In this document: piece after piece, positions 15,576 to 24,423 of the stretch
How the letters are laid out: each line of letters begins with the position of its first letter
How positions within the stretch are numbered: position 1 is the first letter of the stretch
From: Rickettsiales bacterium
Lineage (GTDB): Bacteria; Bacteroidota; Bacteroidia; Cytophagales; Cyclobacteriaceae
NCBI GenBank assembly: GCA_002729235.1
Contig: PBTY01000078.1
Location: 3,376 to 54,994 of the forward strand
DNA: 51,619 bases
Direction: 5' to 3'
Notes under the pieces: model-generated
Told to the model about the DNA's origin: nothing
The model's database searches: none
Seen by the model: only the letters and a program-made list of their open reading frames with translations
Program-made: the position numbers and the translations under genes

Positions 15576-18269
15576 ATGAGGCGATGGCTGGTTTTGTGTG
15601 TGATGATCCTTCCAGGTTATGTATTGCATTCCCAGGAGATATTGTCCATTCCCCTGCAGAAACAAGATTCTGTTTCATTAACCAATGTGCTTCGCTCGAT
15701 CCAGCAGTTGCCAGACTATCGGATATACTACTTATCAGATTGGACTGATCCAATTTTTGTCAATGTGCAAAAGGAGAGTCTTGGAGATTTTCTGAAGAGA
15801 ACTTTTAGAACAGGAAATATTGGTTATTTCGTGATGGATGAACACACACTGGTGTTGGTAAAAGATCCGTCTAAAGAAATCATGCGTAACAAACTTCTGG
15901 AAGAAGCCAACGAGAAGGAGCTAAGAGTAGATAGCTATACTTTTGGTGATGAAAACTCATTAAATGTCCAAGAATTACAGTTGAAGGGCAAGGTGGTTGA
16001 CCTGAAGACCGGAGATCCCATTCCGTACGCAGCTATTCAAGTGGGTGCCAGTTCCAAAGGATACACATCCAATGAGTATGGTGATTTCAGTATCGAGATG
16101 GAGTCCGGACCTAATGTGTTGACCTTTAGTTTTATCGAATATGAAAATACAGTAGTAAATCTAGATCTCTACCAGGATGCTTTAATTACTGTGTCAATGG
16201 AGAAGGAATCCATTATGCTCAATGAGGTGGTTATTGAAGATAGATCTTCACTGGAACAATCTAAGGTCAGAATTGGTCAGGCGACTGTATCAGTCACAGG
16301 AATTAAAAAGGCACCATCATTTTTGGGAGAACCAGACCTGGTGAAGTCAATACAGAAATTATCAGGAGTTACCACAGTAGGTGAGGCTGCTTCCGGATTC
16401 AACGTCAGGGGTGGTGGCGTAGATCAAAACCTGATCTTATATGATGGCATACCCGTTTTCAATAGTGCTCATGTATTTGGGTTTTTCTCAGCTTTCAATG
16501 CAGATGGTATTCGAGATGTTAGTTTTTTTAAAGGAGGTATTCCTGCAAGATATGGTGGGAGGGTCTCGTCTGTATTAGATATTCATGCCAAGGATGGAGA
16601 TTTTGATCAATGGCATGCAAAAGCCGGAATCGGAATGATTACGAGCAATTTCAGTGTGAACGGTCCATTAAAAAAAGGTAAGTCTGCAATTAATGCTTCT
16701 TTTCGGTCTACTTACTCGGACTGGTTGATTCATTCCATTCGCACGGAATATGCAGATCTCAGAAACAGTACAGTTAATTTTTTTGATGCCAGTTTGAAGT
16801 GGTCCAGTCGATTATCAGATGATTCGAAAGTATCAGTTACATCCTATGCGAGCAATGATGGATTTCAATTGGTTGGGGACACCAGCTATCAATGGCACAA
16901 TTATCAACTGTCTGGTCAGTATAACAAGCAGTTCAGCCCAAAGCTTTCTGGAGAGTTTGTAGCGGGTTCTAGCCTCTATGGTTACGATGTGCTCAATCAG
17001 GATCCAAGAACATCTTCACGATTGTCTTTTGATATTCTGACGAGTGTACTCAAAGCGGATTTTATTCAAGATGAAGGTGCTCACCAATACAACTATGGAT
17101 GGAATTTGAACTTATATCATATACAGCCAGGTGAATTCACTCCAGAATCATCGGAAAGCAATGCTGCTCGTCTTGCTCTCGATAGACAAGTCTCTGTTGA
17201 AAATGCCTTTTATATAGCGGATACCTGGGATTATTCGGATCGAATGACTCTGGAGTATGGGTTTAGATTGCCATTATTTAGCTCATTTGGAAAAGAATCA
17301 GTGTATGAATATGCCAATGGTGAACCAAAAGAGCTCAACAACATCACAGATACCACACATTACAAGAGCTGGCAACCAATGAAAACGTATGTTGGTTTTG
17401 CTCCAAGAGCCTCATTGATTTACAAATTGAATGAGCAATCCTCTATTAAACTGGGTTACAATACCATTTTCCAATACCTGCACTTAGTCACTAACAGCAC
17501 GGCTGTGACCCCAGTGGACATTTGGCAGCCAAGTGGCTTATATTTTAAGCCACAGCGAGCTGATCAGCTTTCCTTTGGATACTCCTGGGACGACAAAAGG
17601 AGCAAATACAGCATATCAACAGAGACCTTTTACAAGAGTATCTACAATCTATTGGATTTCAAGGATGGGGCTGAATTGGTCTTAAATGAGCATTTAGAAA
17701 CGGACCTCTTGCAGGGAAAAGGGTATGCTTACGGTATCGAATTTACAGTCAATAAGAACACCGGAAAATTATTGGCTGATGCTAATTATACCTACTCCAG
17801 ATCCTTCCGTAAAATTGAGGGGGAATATGATGGAGAGTCAATCAATAGTGGAGAAAAGTATCCATCCAACTTTGATCAACCTCATGTGTTGAATTTAAAC
17901 TGGAGATTAATCCTGGGGAGACGTTATTCATTCACAGGAAACTTTACCTATCATTCAGGAAGGCCAGTGACTATTCCTCTGTCAGTTGTTACAATTGAGG
18001 ATCAGCCGGTAGCATATTTCTCCAAAAGGAATCAATACCGAATTCCAGATTATCATCGTCTGGATTTGGCTCTTGTACTCGAAGGAAATCACCGAAGAAG
18101 TCAGAAGTGGCAAGGTACGTGGGTCTTTTCTGTGTATAATGTTTATGGTCGTAAGAATCCATATACCGTCTTTTTCAAGCAGAATGAAAACGAGGTTTTG
18201 CAGCCATATCAGTTATCCATTATTGGTACCATATTTCCATCTATCAGCTACAATTTGAAGATCCAATGA
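15576..18269 (+). CDS. TonB-dependent receptor with N-terminal STN-like and carboxypeptidase-regulatory-like domains
   Basis: An 897-residue outer-membrane active transporter. The signal peptide is about residues 1-19. A secretin/TonB short N-terminal-like domain (about 22-100, SIPLQKQDSVSLTNVLRSIQ) is followed by a carboxypeptidase-D regulatory-like beta sandwich (about 132-210, LKGKVVDLKTGDPIPYAAI), a plug (about 225-340, VKSIQKLSGV…GFNVRGGGVDQNLILYDGI) and a 22-strand-type barrel ending with an aromatic/hydrophobic strand. The substrate is not predictable from sequence. The STN domain can serve anti-sigma signalling, but no FecR/FecI pair is here; the upstream kinase/regulator may take that role. 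Translation is coupled to the next gene through ATGA at 18266. Confidence 0.92.
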   Translation: MRRWLVLCVMILPGYVLHSQEILSIPLQKQDSVSLTNVLRSIQQLPDYRIYYLSDWTDPIFVNVQKESLGDFLKRTFRTGNIGYFVMDEHTLVLVKDPSKEIMRNKLLEEANEKELRVDSYTFGDENSLNVQELQLKGKVVDLKTGDPIPYAAIQVGASSKGYTSNEYGDFSIEMESGPNVLTFSFIEYENTVVNLDLYQDALITVSMEKESIMLNEVVIEDRSSLEQSKVRIGQATVSVTGIKKAPSFLGEPDLVKSIQKLSGVTTVGEAASGFNVRGGGVDQNLILYDGIPVFNSAHVFGFFSAFNADGIRDVSFFKGGIPARYGGRVSSVLDIHAKDGDFDQWHAKAGIGMITSNFSVNGPLKKGKSAINASFRSTYSDWLIHSIRTEYADLRNSTVNFFDASLKWSSRLSDDSKVSVTSYASNDGFQLVGDTSYQWHNYQLSGQYNKQFSPKLSGEFVAGSSLYGYDVLNQDPRTSSRLSFDILTSVLKADFIQDEGAHQYNYGWNLNLYHIQPGEFTPESSESNAARLALDRQVSVENAFYIADTWDYSDRMTLEYGFRLPLFSSFGKESVYEYANGEPKELNNITDTTHYKSWQPMKTYVGFAPRASLIYKLNEQSSIKLGYNTIFQYLHLVTNSTAVTPVDIWQPSGLYFKPQRADQLSFGYSWDDKRSKYSISTETFYKSIYNLLDFKDGAELVLNEHLETDLLQGKGYAYGIEFTVNKNTGKLLADANYTYSRSFRKIEGEYDGESINSGEKYPSNFDQPHVLNLNWRLILGRRYSFTGNFTYHSGRPVTIPLSVVTIEDQPVAYFSKRNQYRIPDYHRLDLALVLEGNHRRSQKWQGTWVFSVYNVYGRKNPYTVFFKQNENEVLQPYQLSIIGTIFPSISYNLKIQ

Positions 18270-19384
18270 TTAGGAAATGGCTACATATGATTTTGCTGGG
18301 AACTGCTGTTGGTTGTGTGGAGCCGATTTCTTTTGATACACCTTCAGCAGATGAGCAGTTGGTAGTAGAGGGCTATGTGTCGAATGGATCTGGACCTCAT
18401 AGAGTACTGTTATCATTAGCAAGCTCTGTGACTGATTCAATATCTGAGAAACCTGTAACTGGAGCAGAGATTATTCTTTATGAGGATAGGGTTCGAGTTG
18501 CTCAGTTTACAGAAGTAAACTCTGGCGTATATGAGTTGCCTGAAGGAACATTCTTTGCTTCGGTTGGGAAGAAATATCACATAGAGATCAAGACCCTTGA
18601 TGGACATAGATTTCATTCAATTCCGGATTTGCTGGAAAGTGTAGGGACAGTAGATGAAATTAATACTGAATATGAAAAACGCACCGTGTTGACTGAAACT
18701 GGTGAGTCAGATGCCAGTGTTCTTAAAGTTACTGTCGATGGTGTCATTGGAGAGCGAAACGATGTATTGACAAGGTGGAGATTTAAGATCACTTACGAAG
18801 CAGAAACTTTTCCAATGTGGCATATCACAGAAAATCCTCCATATGATCCGTTGAAAGACCCTTTTCCTTGTTCAGGCTATATCGTCACAGAAGGGCCAGT
18901 ATTCAGTGGTGGTTTAGTGATTAAAGTAGGTGAATGCGAGTGCTGCAATTGTTGGGCGGAGATTTATGAGCCATATCCATCACTTTCGGATGATGCAGTC
19001 ATTAACGATGGTAGATATTTCAATATGAAAGTTGGAGAGGTACCTATTAGTCCAGCGGTATTTGAGAAACGAGCGATGATTACTGTTGAGCAAATGAGCT
19101 TGAGCCAAACAGCTTTTGACTTTTTCAATTTAATTGAATCTCAGAAAAAGAACGCCCAGAATATCTTTCAGCCAGTTTCTGGTGAGTTAAAAGGAAACAT
19201 AATAGCTACTAATTCATCTGATAAGGTGATTGGGTTGTTTTATGCTACTTCTGTAAACACTGCATCAATGATGTTGGATAGTACGGACCTTCCAGTGAAG
19301 GTTCCTGCTGCTACCTATCTTACTTGGCCATGTGCGGATATTTATGATAATGCTTCTTATAATCAACCAGAATTATGGGAATAA
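18266..19384 (+). CDS. DUF4249 lipoprotein (first of two paralogs)
   Basis: A 372-residue predicted lipoprotein with the lipobox Cys at residue 17 (LLGTAVGC), then the start of the DUF4249 domain (EPISFDTPSADEQLVVEGYV). DUF4249 proteins are regularly encoded next to Bacteroidota TonB receptors and are thought to be surface or periplasmic partner proteins; their exact role is unknown. A cluster of cysteines, ECECCNCW (223-230) plus Cys202, is shared with the next paralog and could bind metal or form disulfides. ATG 18266 overlaps the receptor's stop codon, and the gene's own end overlaps the next start. Highly likely to be cotranscribed and coupled. Confidence 0.88.
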   Translation: MIRKWLHMILLGTAVGCVEPISFDTPSADEQLVVEGYVSNGSGPHRVLLSLASSVTDSISEKPVTGAEIILYEDRVRVAQFTEVNSGVYELPEGTFFASVGKKYHIEIKTLDGHRFHSIPDLLESVGTVDEINTEYEKRTVLTETGESDASVLKVTVDGVIGERNDVLTRWRFKITYEAETFPMWHITENPPYDPLKDPFPCSGYIVTEGPVFSGGLVIKVGECECCNCWAEIYEPYPSLSDDAVINDGRYFNMKVGEVPISPAVFEKRAMITVEQMSLSQTAFDFFNLIESQKKNAQNIFQPVSGELKGNIIATNSSDKVIGLFYATSVNTASMMLDSTDLPVKVPAATYLTWPCADIYDNASYNQPELWE

Positions 19385-20499
19385 GAAGTTATCCATATCT
19401 ACTAGTGGTTGGTGTACTCATAAGTTGTGTAGAACCAATATCCTTTGAGGTTCCTGCAGCTGATTCTCAATTGGTTGTGGAGGGATTTATTACCAATACC
19501 TATGGACCGCATGTAGTTTTGTTGTCCAAAGCCAGCAATATCGAATCTGACTCGGTTTCCAAACTTCCTGTGTCAGGAGCTGAGGTGCTGTTGTATGAAG
19601 ATCGAGTCTTAGCAGGATCATTTGTGGAAGTTTCTAGAGGTGAGTATGTATTGGCCGAAGGAGAGATTAGGGGAGAAGTTGGACGTAAATACCACATTGA
19701 AATTAAAACGATTGATGGACATAGGTATCACTCTGTGCCAGATGAATTGCAGGGTGTGGGACAAATTACTGCCATCAAAACAGAGTTCGAATTTCGAACG
19801 CAACTAACTGAAACAGGAGAGACTGATGCCAGCGTTCTCAAAGTTTTAGTGGATAGTGAGGCTGGTAATGTGTCTGATCCATTGATTCGCTGGAGGTATA
19901 CTGCATATTATGATGTTCAAACTTATCCAGAGCTATTCTGGAGGGATGAACCACCATATACACCGTGGAAAGACCCTTGGCCCTGTTCAGGGTATATTGT
20001 TGTGGAGGGACCTCCTGGTAGTGGCGGATTGTTGTTGCAAATTGATGAGTGTACCTGCTGTCAGTGTTGGGGACGTTTATATGAAGCTGCACCGACTTTA
20101 TCAAATGACGAATTAATTGATAATGGAGAATTTCGAAATATTTTGGTGAATGAGATTCCGATCACTCCACGAATATTTGCCAAGAAAGTAATGATCCAGG
20201 TAGAGCAAATGAGCTTATCCAGAGCAGCGTTCGACTTTTTTGATTTGATCAGAGCCCAAAAGGAAAATGCTCAAAGTATCTTTCAGCCAGCATCTGGCGA
20301 AATTCGAGGAAACATCATCGCCCAGCGAGCTGATGATTTGGTTGTGGGAATTTTTTACGCAACATCGATTGATCGTCAGGTCATATTTGTAGATAGTACA
20401 GATGTGCCTTATAATATTCCTGAGGAGACCTTTATGACCATTCCTTGCGACTCATTAATCAAACATTCAACTTACCTAATGCCGGATTTATGGGAATAG
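19375..20499 (+). CDS. DUF4249 lipoprotein (second paralog)
   Basis: A 374-residue paralog of the preceding gene with the same architecture: lipobox Cys18 (VGVLISC), DUF4249 opening EPISFEVPAADSQLVVEGFI, matching KDPWPCSGYIVVEGP, and the cysteine cluster ECTCCQCW (225-232). Both end in '…PELWE' or '…PDLWE'. The similarity along the full length indicates a tandem duplication. The start codon lies inside the last codons of the first copy (ATGGGAATAA), and the next gene starts the same way inside this one. It probably acts with the receptor at 15576, possibly as an alternative or heteromeric partner of the first copy. Confidence 0.88.
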   Translation: MGIRSYPYLLVVGVLISCVEPISFEVPAADSQLVVEGFITNTYGPHVVLLSKASNIESDSVSKLPVSGAEVLLYEDRVLAGSFVEVSRGEYVLAEGEIRGEVGRKYHIEIKTIDGHRYHSVPDELQGVGQITAIKTEFEFRTQLTETGETDASVLKVLVDSEAGNVSDPLIRWRYTAYYDVQTYPELFWRDEPPYTPWKDPWPCSGYIVVEGPPGSGGLLLQIDECTCCQCWGRLYEAAPTLSNDELIDNGEFRNILVNEIPITPRIFAKKVMIQVEQMSLSRAAFDFFDLIRAQKENAQSIFQPASGEIRGNIIAQRADDLVVGIFYATSIDRQVIFVDSTDVPYNIPEETFMTIPCDSLIKHSTYLMPDLWE

Positions 20500-22091
20500 T
20501 AAAGAAGGTTATATGGTTGGTTTGGTGTTCCTGTTATTTACTTTACTCGGCTCAGGGGCAGGAGGCTACAGTACAGATGACATTTCATCAACCTTACTAT
20601 GCTGCTGGAGATACGGCCTATTTTAATGTGCGAATTGTTGCTTCGGACCAGTCAACGGATGTTAATGGTATTTTAAAAGCATATTTGCTTGACAATGAGG
20701 AAGTAAAAGGACTCTCAACGTTTAGAATAATAGATGGTGTTGGTCGCAATGGCCTTGCGATACCAGAGAATCTAACAATAGGTGGTTATCCAGTTGTGTT
20801 GACCACCCAGAATGGAGAAGAACTACTAAGTATTCAGCTACCAGTTGGAGGAAAGATGGCAGAAATTCAGAGCATAATGAATTCTTCCGTCAACGTAACA
20901 TTGAGAAGCTCTGAAACTCATTACCCTCGAAAATTGACCACACTGGAAGTAGATCTTTCAGATAATTTGACTGGAAATCCACTGGATGGCCAATTATCAG
21001 TGCTCGTTTGGAATCAAGAAGTTTTAAAAGGTAATCCGCTGAGTGCAACGGAAAGAACCACTCATTCCAATCTAAGTCCAAGATTGACTTTGGAAGGTTA
21101 TTTAGTTAATAGGAATACCGCACAACCAATTTCGTCGAATAGTTCATTGATGCTGTATTTGCAACACTCTCGAATGCGCTACTTGGCTACTACTGACCCT
21201 GGCGGTTATTTCAAGGCAGAAATACTCGATTACTATGGACAAGAGGAATTATTTCTCATTGCGGAGACACCTGATGGTGATATAATTAGTGATTTAGAAG
21301 TCAAGTGGGTGACTAATAATCCTGAGATAGCAGAGAAAGTCATTCTAGAGGAATCAACAAACGATTATCTGGCTTTCTCAGAAAAAAGGAAACTGATCCA
21401 ATCATCCTACGAATTTTATGCATCAAAGGATAGTTTAAATACGGAGACCTCAACAGGAGAGCGATTGGATGCGATTGCGCCGGATTATCGAATCCAACCA
21501 AGAGACTATGTTATCTTCAAGACTTTTGGTGAGTTTTTGAAGACAATGGTATCACCAATCTATTATGGACAACCTAAGGATAAGGAACCCATAGTTCGTG
21601 TTAGCTATTTGAAACCGTACACTGCTACCTCTTCGCCACTTTATGTGATTGATGGGGTGGTGACACTGGATACTGACTATTTTTTGAGTCTTAATCAAGA
21701 TGATATTGAAGAATTGAGTGTGGTATCTAATTACCGTAAACTTGTTCGCTTTGGACTGTTAGGGAAAAATGGAATCGTAATCGTTAAAACACGTTTTGGA
21801 AAGCAACGACCTACCATCGATTCCAATAAAATCATCAGTGGTCTGACGTTTGTTTCACCTTTCGAAAACCTCACACAACAGCAAGTAAAAAACGAGTCAA
21901 TGCCATTTTTTAAAGCTTGTTCGTATTATGTATCTAGTCAAAAGACAGAGGAAGGTAAGGCTACTTTTACATTTTATGAAAGCGATGATTTGGGGAGTAG
22001 TATCATTCATGTGATTGGTTTAACAACTGACGGGCTACCATTCTCAAAGGAACTCCACTACCTGAAGAATCTACCTACGCCACAAAAATGA
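20490..22091 (+). CDS. Secreted protein with macroglobulin-like region and TonB plug-like domain but no barrel
   Basis: A 533-residue protein with a signal peptide (about 1-24, …YLLYSAQGQ), an N-terminal beta-rich part resembling an MG2-type macroglobulin domain (HQPYYAAGDTAYFNVRI), and a C-terminal plug-like segment (about 385-430: SSPLYVIDGVVTLDTDY … DIEELSVVSN … GKNGIVIVKTR). That pattern is the TonB-receptor plug signature, yet no barrel follows. Such plug-only proteins occur beside TonB receptors in Bacteroidota, with unknown function. ATG 20490 overlaps the preceding stop by 10 bases, exactly as in the previous junction; an upstream TTG at 20445 is rejected. Last gene of the receptor operon. 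Confidence 0.7.
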   Translation: MGIVKKVIWLVWCSCYLLYSAQGQEATVQMTFHQPYYAAGDTAYFNVRIVASDQSTDVNGILKAYLLDNEEVKGLSTFRIIDGVGRNGLAIPENLTIGGYPVVLTTQNGEELLSIQLPVGGKMAEIQSIMNSSVNVTLRSSETHYPRKLTTLEVDLSDNLTGNPLDGQLSVLVWNQEVLKGNPLSATERTTHSNLSPRLTLEGYLVNRNTAQPISSNSSLMLYLQHSRMRYLATTDPGGYFKAEILDYYGQEELFLIAETPDGDIISDLEVKWVTNNPEIAEKVILEESTNDYLAFSEKRKLIQSSYEFYASKDSLNTETSTGERLDAIAPDYRIQPRDYVIFKTFGEFLKTMVSPIYYGQPKDKEPIVRVSYLKPYTATSSPLYVIDGVVTLDTDYFLSLNQDDIEELSVVSNYRKLVRFGLLGKNGIVIVKTRFGKQRPTIDSNKIISGLTFVSPFENLTQQQVKNESMPFFKACSYYVSSQKTEEGKATFTFYESDDLGSSIIHVIGLTTDGLPFSKELHYLKNLPTPQK

Positions 22092-22182
22092 TTTGTATCA
22101 TAGGTCTTGCTGATTTACCAGCTTGTGTAAGGTCAGATAAATAGCTTACTTCATATCAAAGAAAGAAAGGAGGATAGCAGCC

Positions 22183-22314
22183 ATGTTAACACAAAAAGTC
22201 ACAGCAATGGATTGGTTAATCGTCTTGTTTGTAATTGGATTTACAAGTATTACCGTCAGCATGGTGATTAAAATTTTATCATACTTCGCTGAAGGTCTTT
22301 TAAAGTTCGTTTAG
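22183..22314 (+). CDS. 43-residue single-pass membrane peptide with strong Shine-Dalgarno
   Basis: ATG 22183 opens a 43-codon frame, beginning MLTQKVTAMD, then a hydrophobic run (WLIVLFVIGFTSITVSMVI), then a short polar and helical tail. AAAGGAGG at 22166-22173 lies 9 bases before the ATG, an ideal Shine-Dalgarno in a genome where few genes have one. A strong terminator at 22347 closes the unit. I do not recognise the sequence. It could be a small regulatory membrane protein or a toxin-like peptide. It stands alone, between the TonB operon and the GntR/ABC operon. Confidence 0.6.
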   Translation: MLTQKVTAMDWLIVLFVIGFTSITVSMVIKILSYFAEGLLKFV

Positions 22315-22346
22315 CAGTTCATATATATACCTAAATAAATCGGTCA

Positions 22347-22377
22347 ACGGTCAGGAGATATTCCTGACCGTTTTTTT
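22347..22377 (+). terminator. Strong rho-independent terminator
   Basis: ACGGTCAGGA (22347-22356) and TCCTGACCGT (22362-22371) form a perfect 10-bp stem with a 5-base loop, followed by seven T. It ends the small-peptide transcript and insulates the ABC operon. Confidence 0.92.
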
Positions 22378-22421
22378 ATTGAAAATTTTTGATGATTTAC
22401 GCAACTTTTAGTACTGTTGTG

Positions 22422-22443
22422 GTGTATTAGTAAAATAGTACAC
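22422..22443. promoter_or_regulatory. Candidate YtrA-type GntR operator
   Basis: GTGTA (22422-22426) and TACAC (22439-22443) flank a 12-base spacer that is itself partly symmetric. It lies 17 bases upstream of the first gene of the GntR/ABC operon. YtrA-subfamily GntR proteins are known to bind GTGTA…TACAC-type inverted repeats, so autoregulation by the product of 24052-24423 is the natural reading. Confidence 0.6.
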
Positions 22444-22460
22444 TAGATATATAAAAGAAA

Positions 22461-23300
22461 TTGATACAAATTAACGACCTTTTGTACACCTACGGCTCTA
22501 AAAAGCCGCTTTTTGATCGATTGGACCTTGACGTGGCACAAGGGAACATTTATGGTCTATTAGGAAAGAATGGAGCAGGTAAGTCTACTTTGCTTAAAAT
22601 TATCGCTGGGTTACTATTCCCAAAAGGAGGTGAAATTCAGGTATTGAATCATATCCCATCTAAGCGAGATCCTAATTTCTTGAATCAAGTGTTTCTATTA
22701 ACAGAAGAGTTTGATTTACCAGCGATGACCATTGATCAGTATATACGTTTTTATGGGTCGTTTTATCCTGATTTTGGTCTTGAACAGTTCACCAATTACC
22801 TGGGGGAATTTAAGCTGATTAGTACAGATCAAATCTCGGGATTGTCTTATGGACAGAAGAAGAAATTTATGTTGTCTTTTGGATTGGCAACCAATTGTAA
22901 ATTGCTAATACTAGATGAACCAACTAATGGATTAGACATTCCTTCAAAGAGTCAATTCAGGAAGGTGGTGGCGAGTGCTATGTCTGATGAAAGAACGTTT
23001 ATTATTTCTACCCATCAGGTACGAGACATGGAAGGCTTTATAGATCCAATCATCATCCTGGACGAAGGAGAGATTGTTTTGAATGAGTCAATGGAATCAA
23101 TCACCAATAAACTGAAGGTGGTAAAGAGTAGTAAGATGCCAGAACTGGATTCTGTACTGTATTCAGAGGGTAATTTTGGTAGCTACCTATCGGTAGAAAA
23201 GAATGATGACCACTCTGAGACCAACATGGCGTTGGAGCTGTTATTTAACACAGTGACCTCCAGTAAAGTACGTATTCACGAAATATTTAAGCAATCATGA
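22461..23300 (+). CDS. ABC transporter ATP-binding protein
   Basis: A 279-residue ATPase subunit with Walker A GKNGAGKST (about residues 35-43), ABC signature LSYGQ, Walker B LLILDEPTNGLD, and a switch His in ISTHQVRDME. The C-terminal 80 residues are unlike standard exporters and may contact the permease. The only suitable start is TTG 22461, 17 bases after the candidate operator. It is the first gene of a tightly overlapping operon (ATPase, permease, GntR regulator, GIN-domain protein). By analogy with YtrA-regulated transporters, it may respond to cell-envelope or antibiotic stress. Confidence 0.9.
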   Translation: MIQINDLLYTYGSKKPLFDRLDLDVAQGNIYGLLGKNGAGKSTLLKIIAGLLFPKGGEIQVLNHIPSKRDPNFLNQVFLLTEEFDLPAMTIDQYIRFYGSFYPDFGLEQFTNYLGEFKLISTDQISGLSYGQKKKFMLSFGLATNCKLLILDEPTNGLDIPSKSQFRKVVASAMSDERTFIISTHQVRDMEGFIDPIIILDEGEIVLNESMESITNKLKVVKSSKMPELDSVLYSEGNFGSYLSVEKNDDHSETNMALELLFNTVTSSKVRIHEIFKQS

Positions 23301-24052
23301 GTAGTCGATTTGATTTTCATAGATTCTTAAGATTATTGAAGTTGGAGCTTTTCCAGAGTAGGAAGGGCATAGCCATGGTATTCATCATCACTTTTGGTGT
23401 ATTGTTTTTTGTTGGATTCATTCTTTCACTGTTCGTTGAGCGGCCAGCTGAATATGATCATACGGATAGTTATGTTGGTGCTTTGCTAATAGGAGGATTC
23501 ATTGTTAGTAGCCTTGCATTCAGTGGAATTGATCGTCAATTGAAAAGAATAGGCTTTTTAATGTTGCCTGTTTCAGCTCTCGAGCGTTTGGTATGTGCCT
23601 GGTTACTCACTTGTATTGGTTGGGTATTAGCGTATTCAATTGGTTTTGTTGTCTATGTAATGATAGCCAATCCAGTTGGTCAGGTGTTTTTTCCTGATAC
23701 CTCCTTCAAGTCTTTTGATGTGATGGGGTCAGCTGCTATGATGGCTATAAAAGCCTATGTGGTATTGCAAGGACTATTTTTGGTAGGCGCGGCGCATTTT
23801 AGGGGTTATGTATTTCCTAAAACAATGGTCGTTCTGATCGGTATCCTCACCATAGTTGGGTTCGTAATCTTCTTTGTGCTCAAAGATGAATTTACGTCTG
23901 AGCATTATTGCACAGTTACAGGAGAATGTGAATTAGTGGATGCCTTTGCTGTACATCCAGTGTATTATGTGGCAAAGTGGCTATTTTGGTTGGTACTGGC
24001 TCCGTTAGCCTGGCTCTTGACCTATTTTGGACTTAAAGATCAGGATGCGTAA
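23297..24052 (+). CDS. ABC transporter permease-like membrane protein
   Basis: A 251-residue protein with about six hydrophobic helices (near residues 22-44, 62-80, 98-125, 145-172, 178-198, 220-243). No known permease motif is conserved strongly, but its position directly after the ATPase, with ATGA overlap at 23297, marks it as the membrane subunit. The N-terminal cytoplasmic sequence (FHRFLRLLKLELFQSRKG) is typical of ABC-2-type export permeases. The pair would make a homodimeric exporter or a regulator of envelope homeostasis. The substrate is unknown. Confidence 0.8.
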   Translation: MSSRFDFHRFLRLLKLELFQSRKGIAMVFIITFGVLFFVGFILSLFVERPAEYDHTDSYVGALLIGGFIVSSLAFSGIDRQLKRIGFLMLPVSALERLVCAWLLTCIGWVLAYSIGFVVYVMIANPVGQVFFPDTSFKSFDVMGSAAMMAIKAYVVLQGLFLVGAAHFRGYVFPKTMVVLIGILTIVGFVIFFVLKDEFTSEHYCTVTGECELVDAFAVHPVYYVAKWLFWLVLAPLAWLLTYFGLKDQDA

Positions 24053-24423
24053 TGGAGTTCAAGGATAATCAGGCGATATACCTCCAGATTGCAGATCTCT
24101 TTTTTGAGAACATTCTTTCGGAGAAATGGGTGCCAGGGGACCGCATTCCATCTGTGAGAGAGATGGCTGTGACCGTGGAAGTAAATCCTAATACGGTTAT
24201 GAGAACATTTACCTATTTGCAAGACAAAGGGATCATATACAACAAGCGTGGAATTGGGTACTTCGTGTCAGATGATGGGTTTCAATTGACTAAAGCCTTG
24301 AAGAAAGATGATTTTGTAAGCCAGGAATTACCAGAGTTATTCAAAGCAATGGATTTATTGAATGTGTCCATTGATGATTTACAGTCTTATTATACCAAAT
24401 ATCGAAATGGAGGTTTAAAATGA
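24052..24423 (+). CDS. GntR-family transcriptional regulator, YtrA subfamily
   Basis: A 123-residue regulator with an N-terminal winged helix-turn-helix (about 9-75: QAIYLQIADLFFENIL, PSVREMAVTVEVNPNTVMRT, LQDKGIIYNKRGIGYFV) and a short C-terminal helical tail in place of a ligand-binding domain. Both are the mark of the YtrA subfamily, the shortest GntR group. These dimers repress the ABC transporter operon in which they are encoded. Its ATG overlaps the permease stop (TAATG), and the candidate operator lies at 22422-22443. Confidence 0.92.
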   Translation: MEFKDNQAIYLQIADLFFENILSEKWVPGDRIPSVREMAVTVEVNPNTVMRTFTYLQDKGIIYNKRGIGYFVSDDGFQLTKALKKDDFVSQELPELFKAMDLLNVSIDDLQSYYTKYRNGGLK

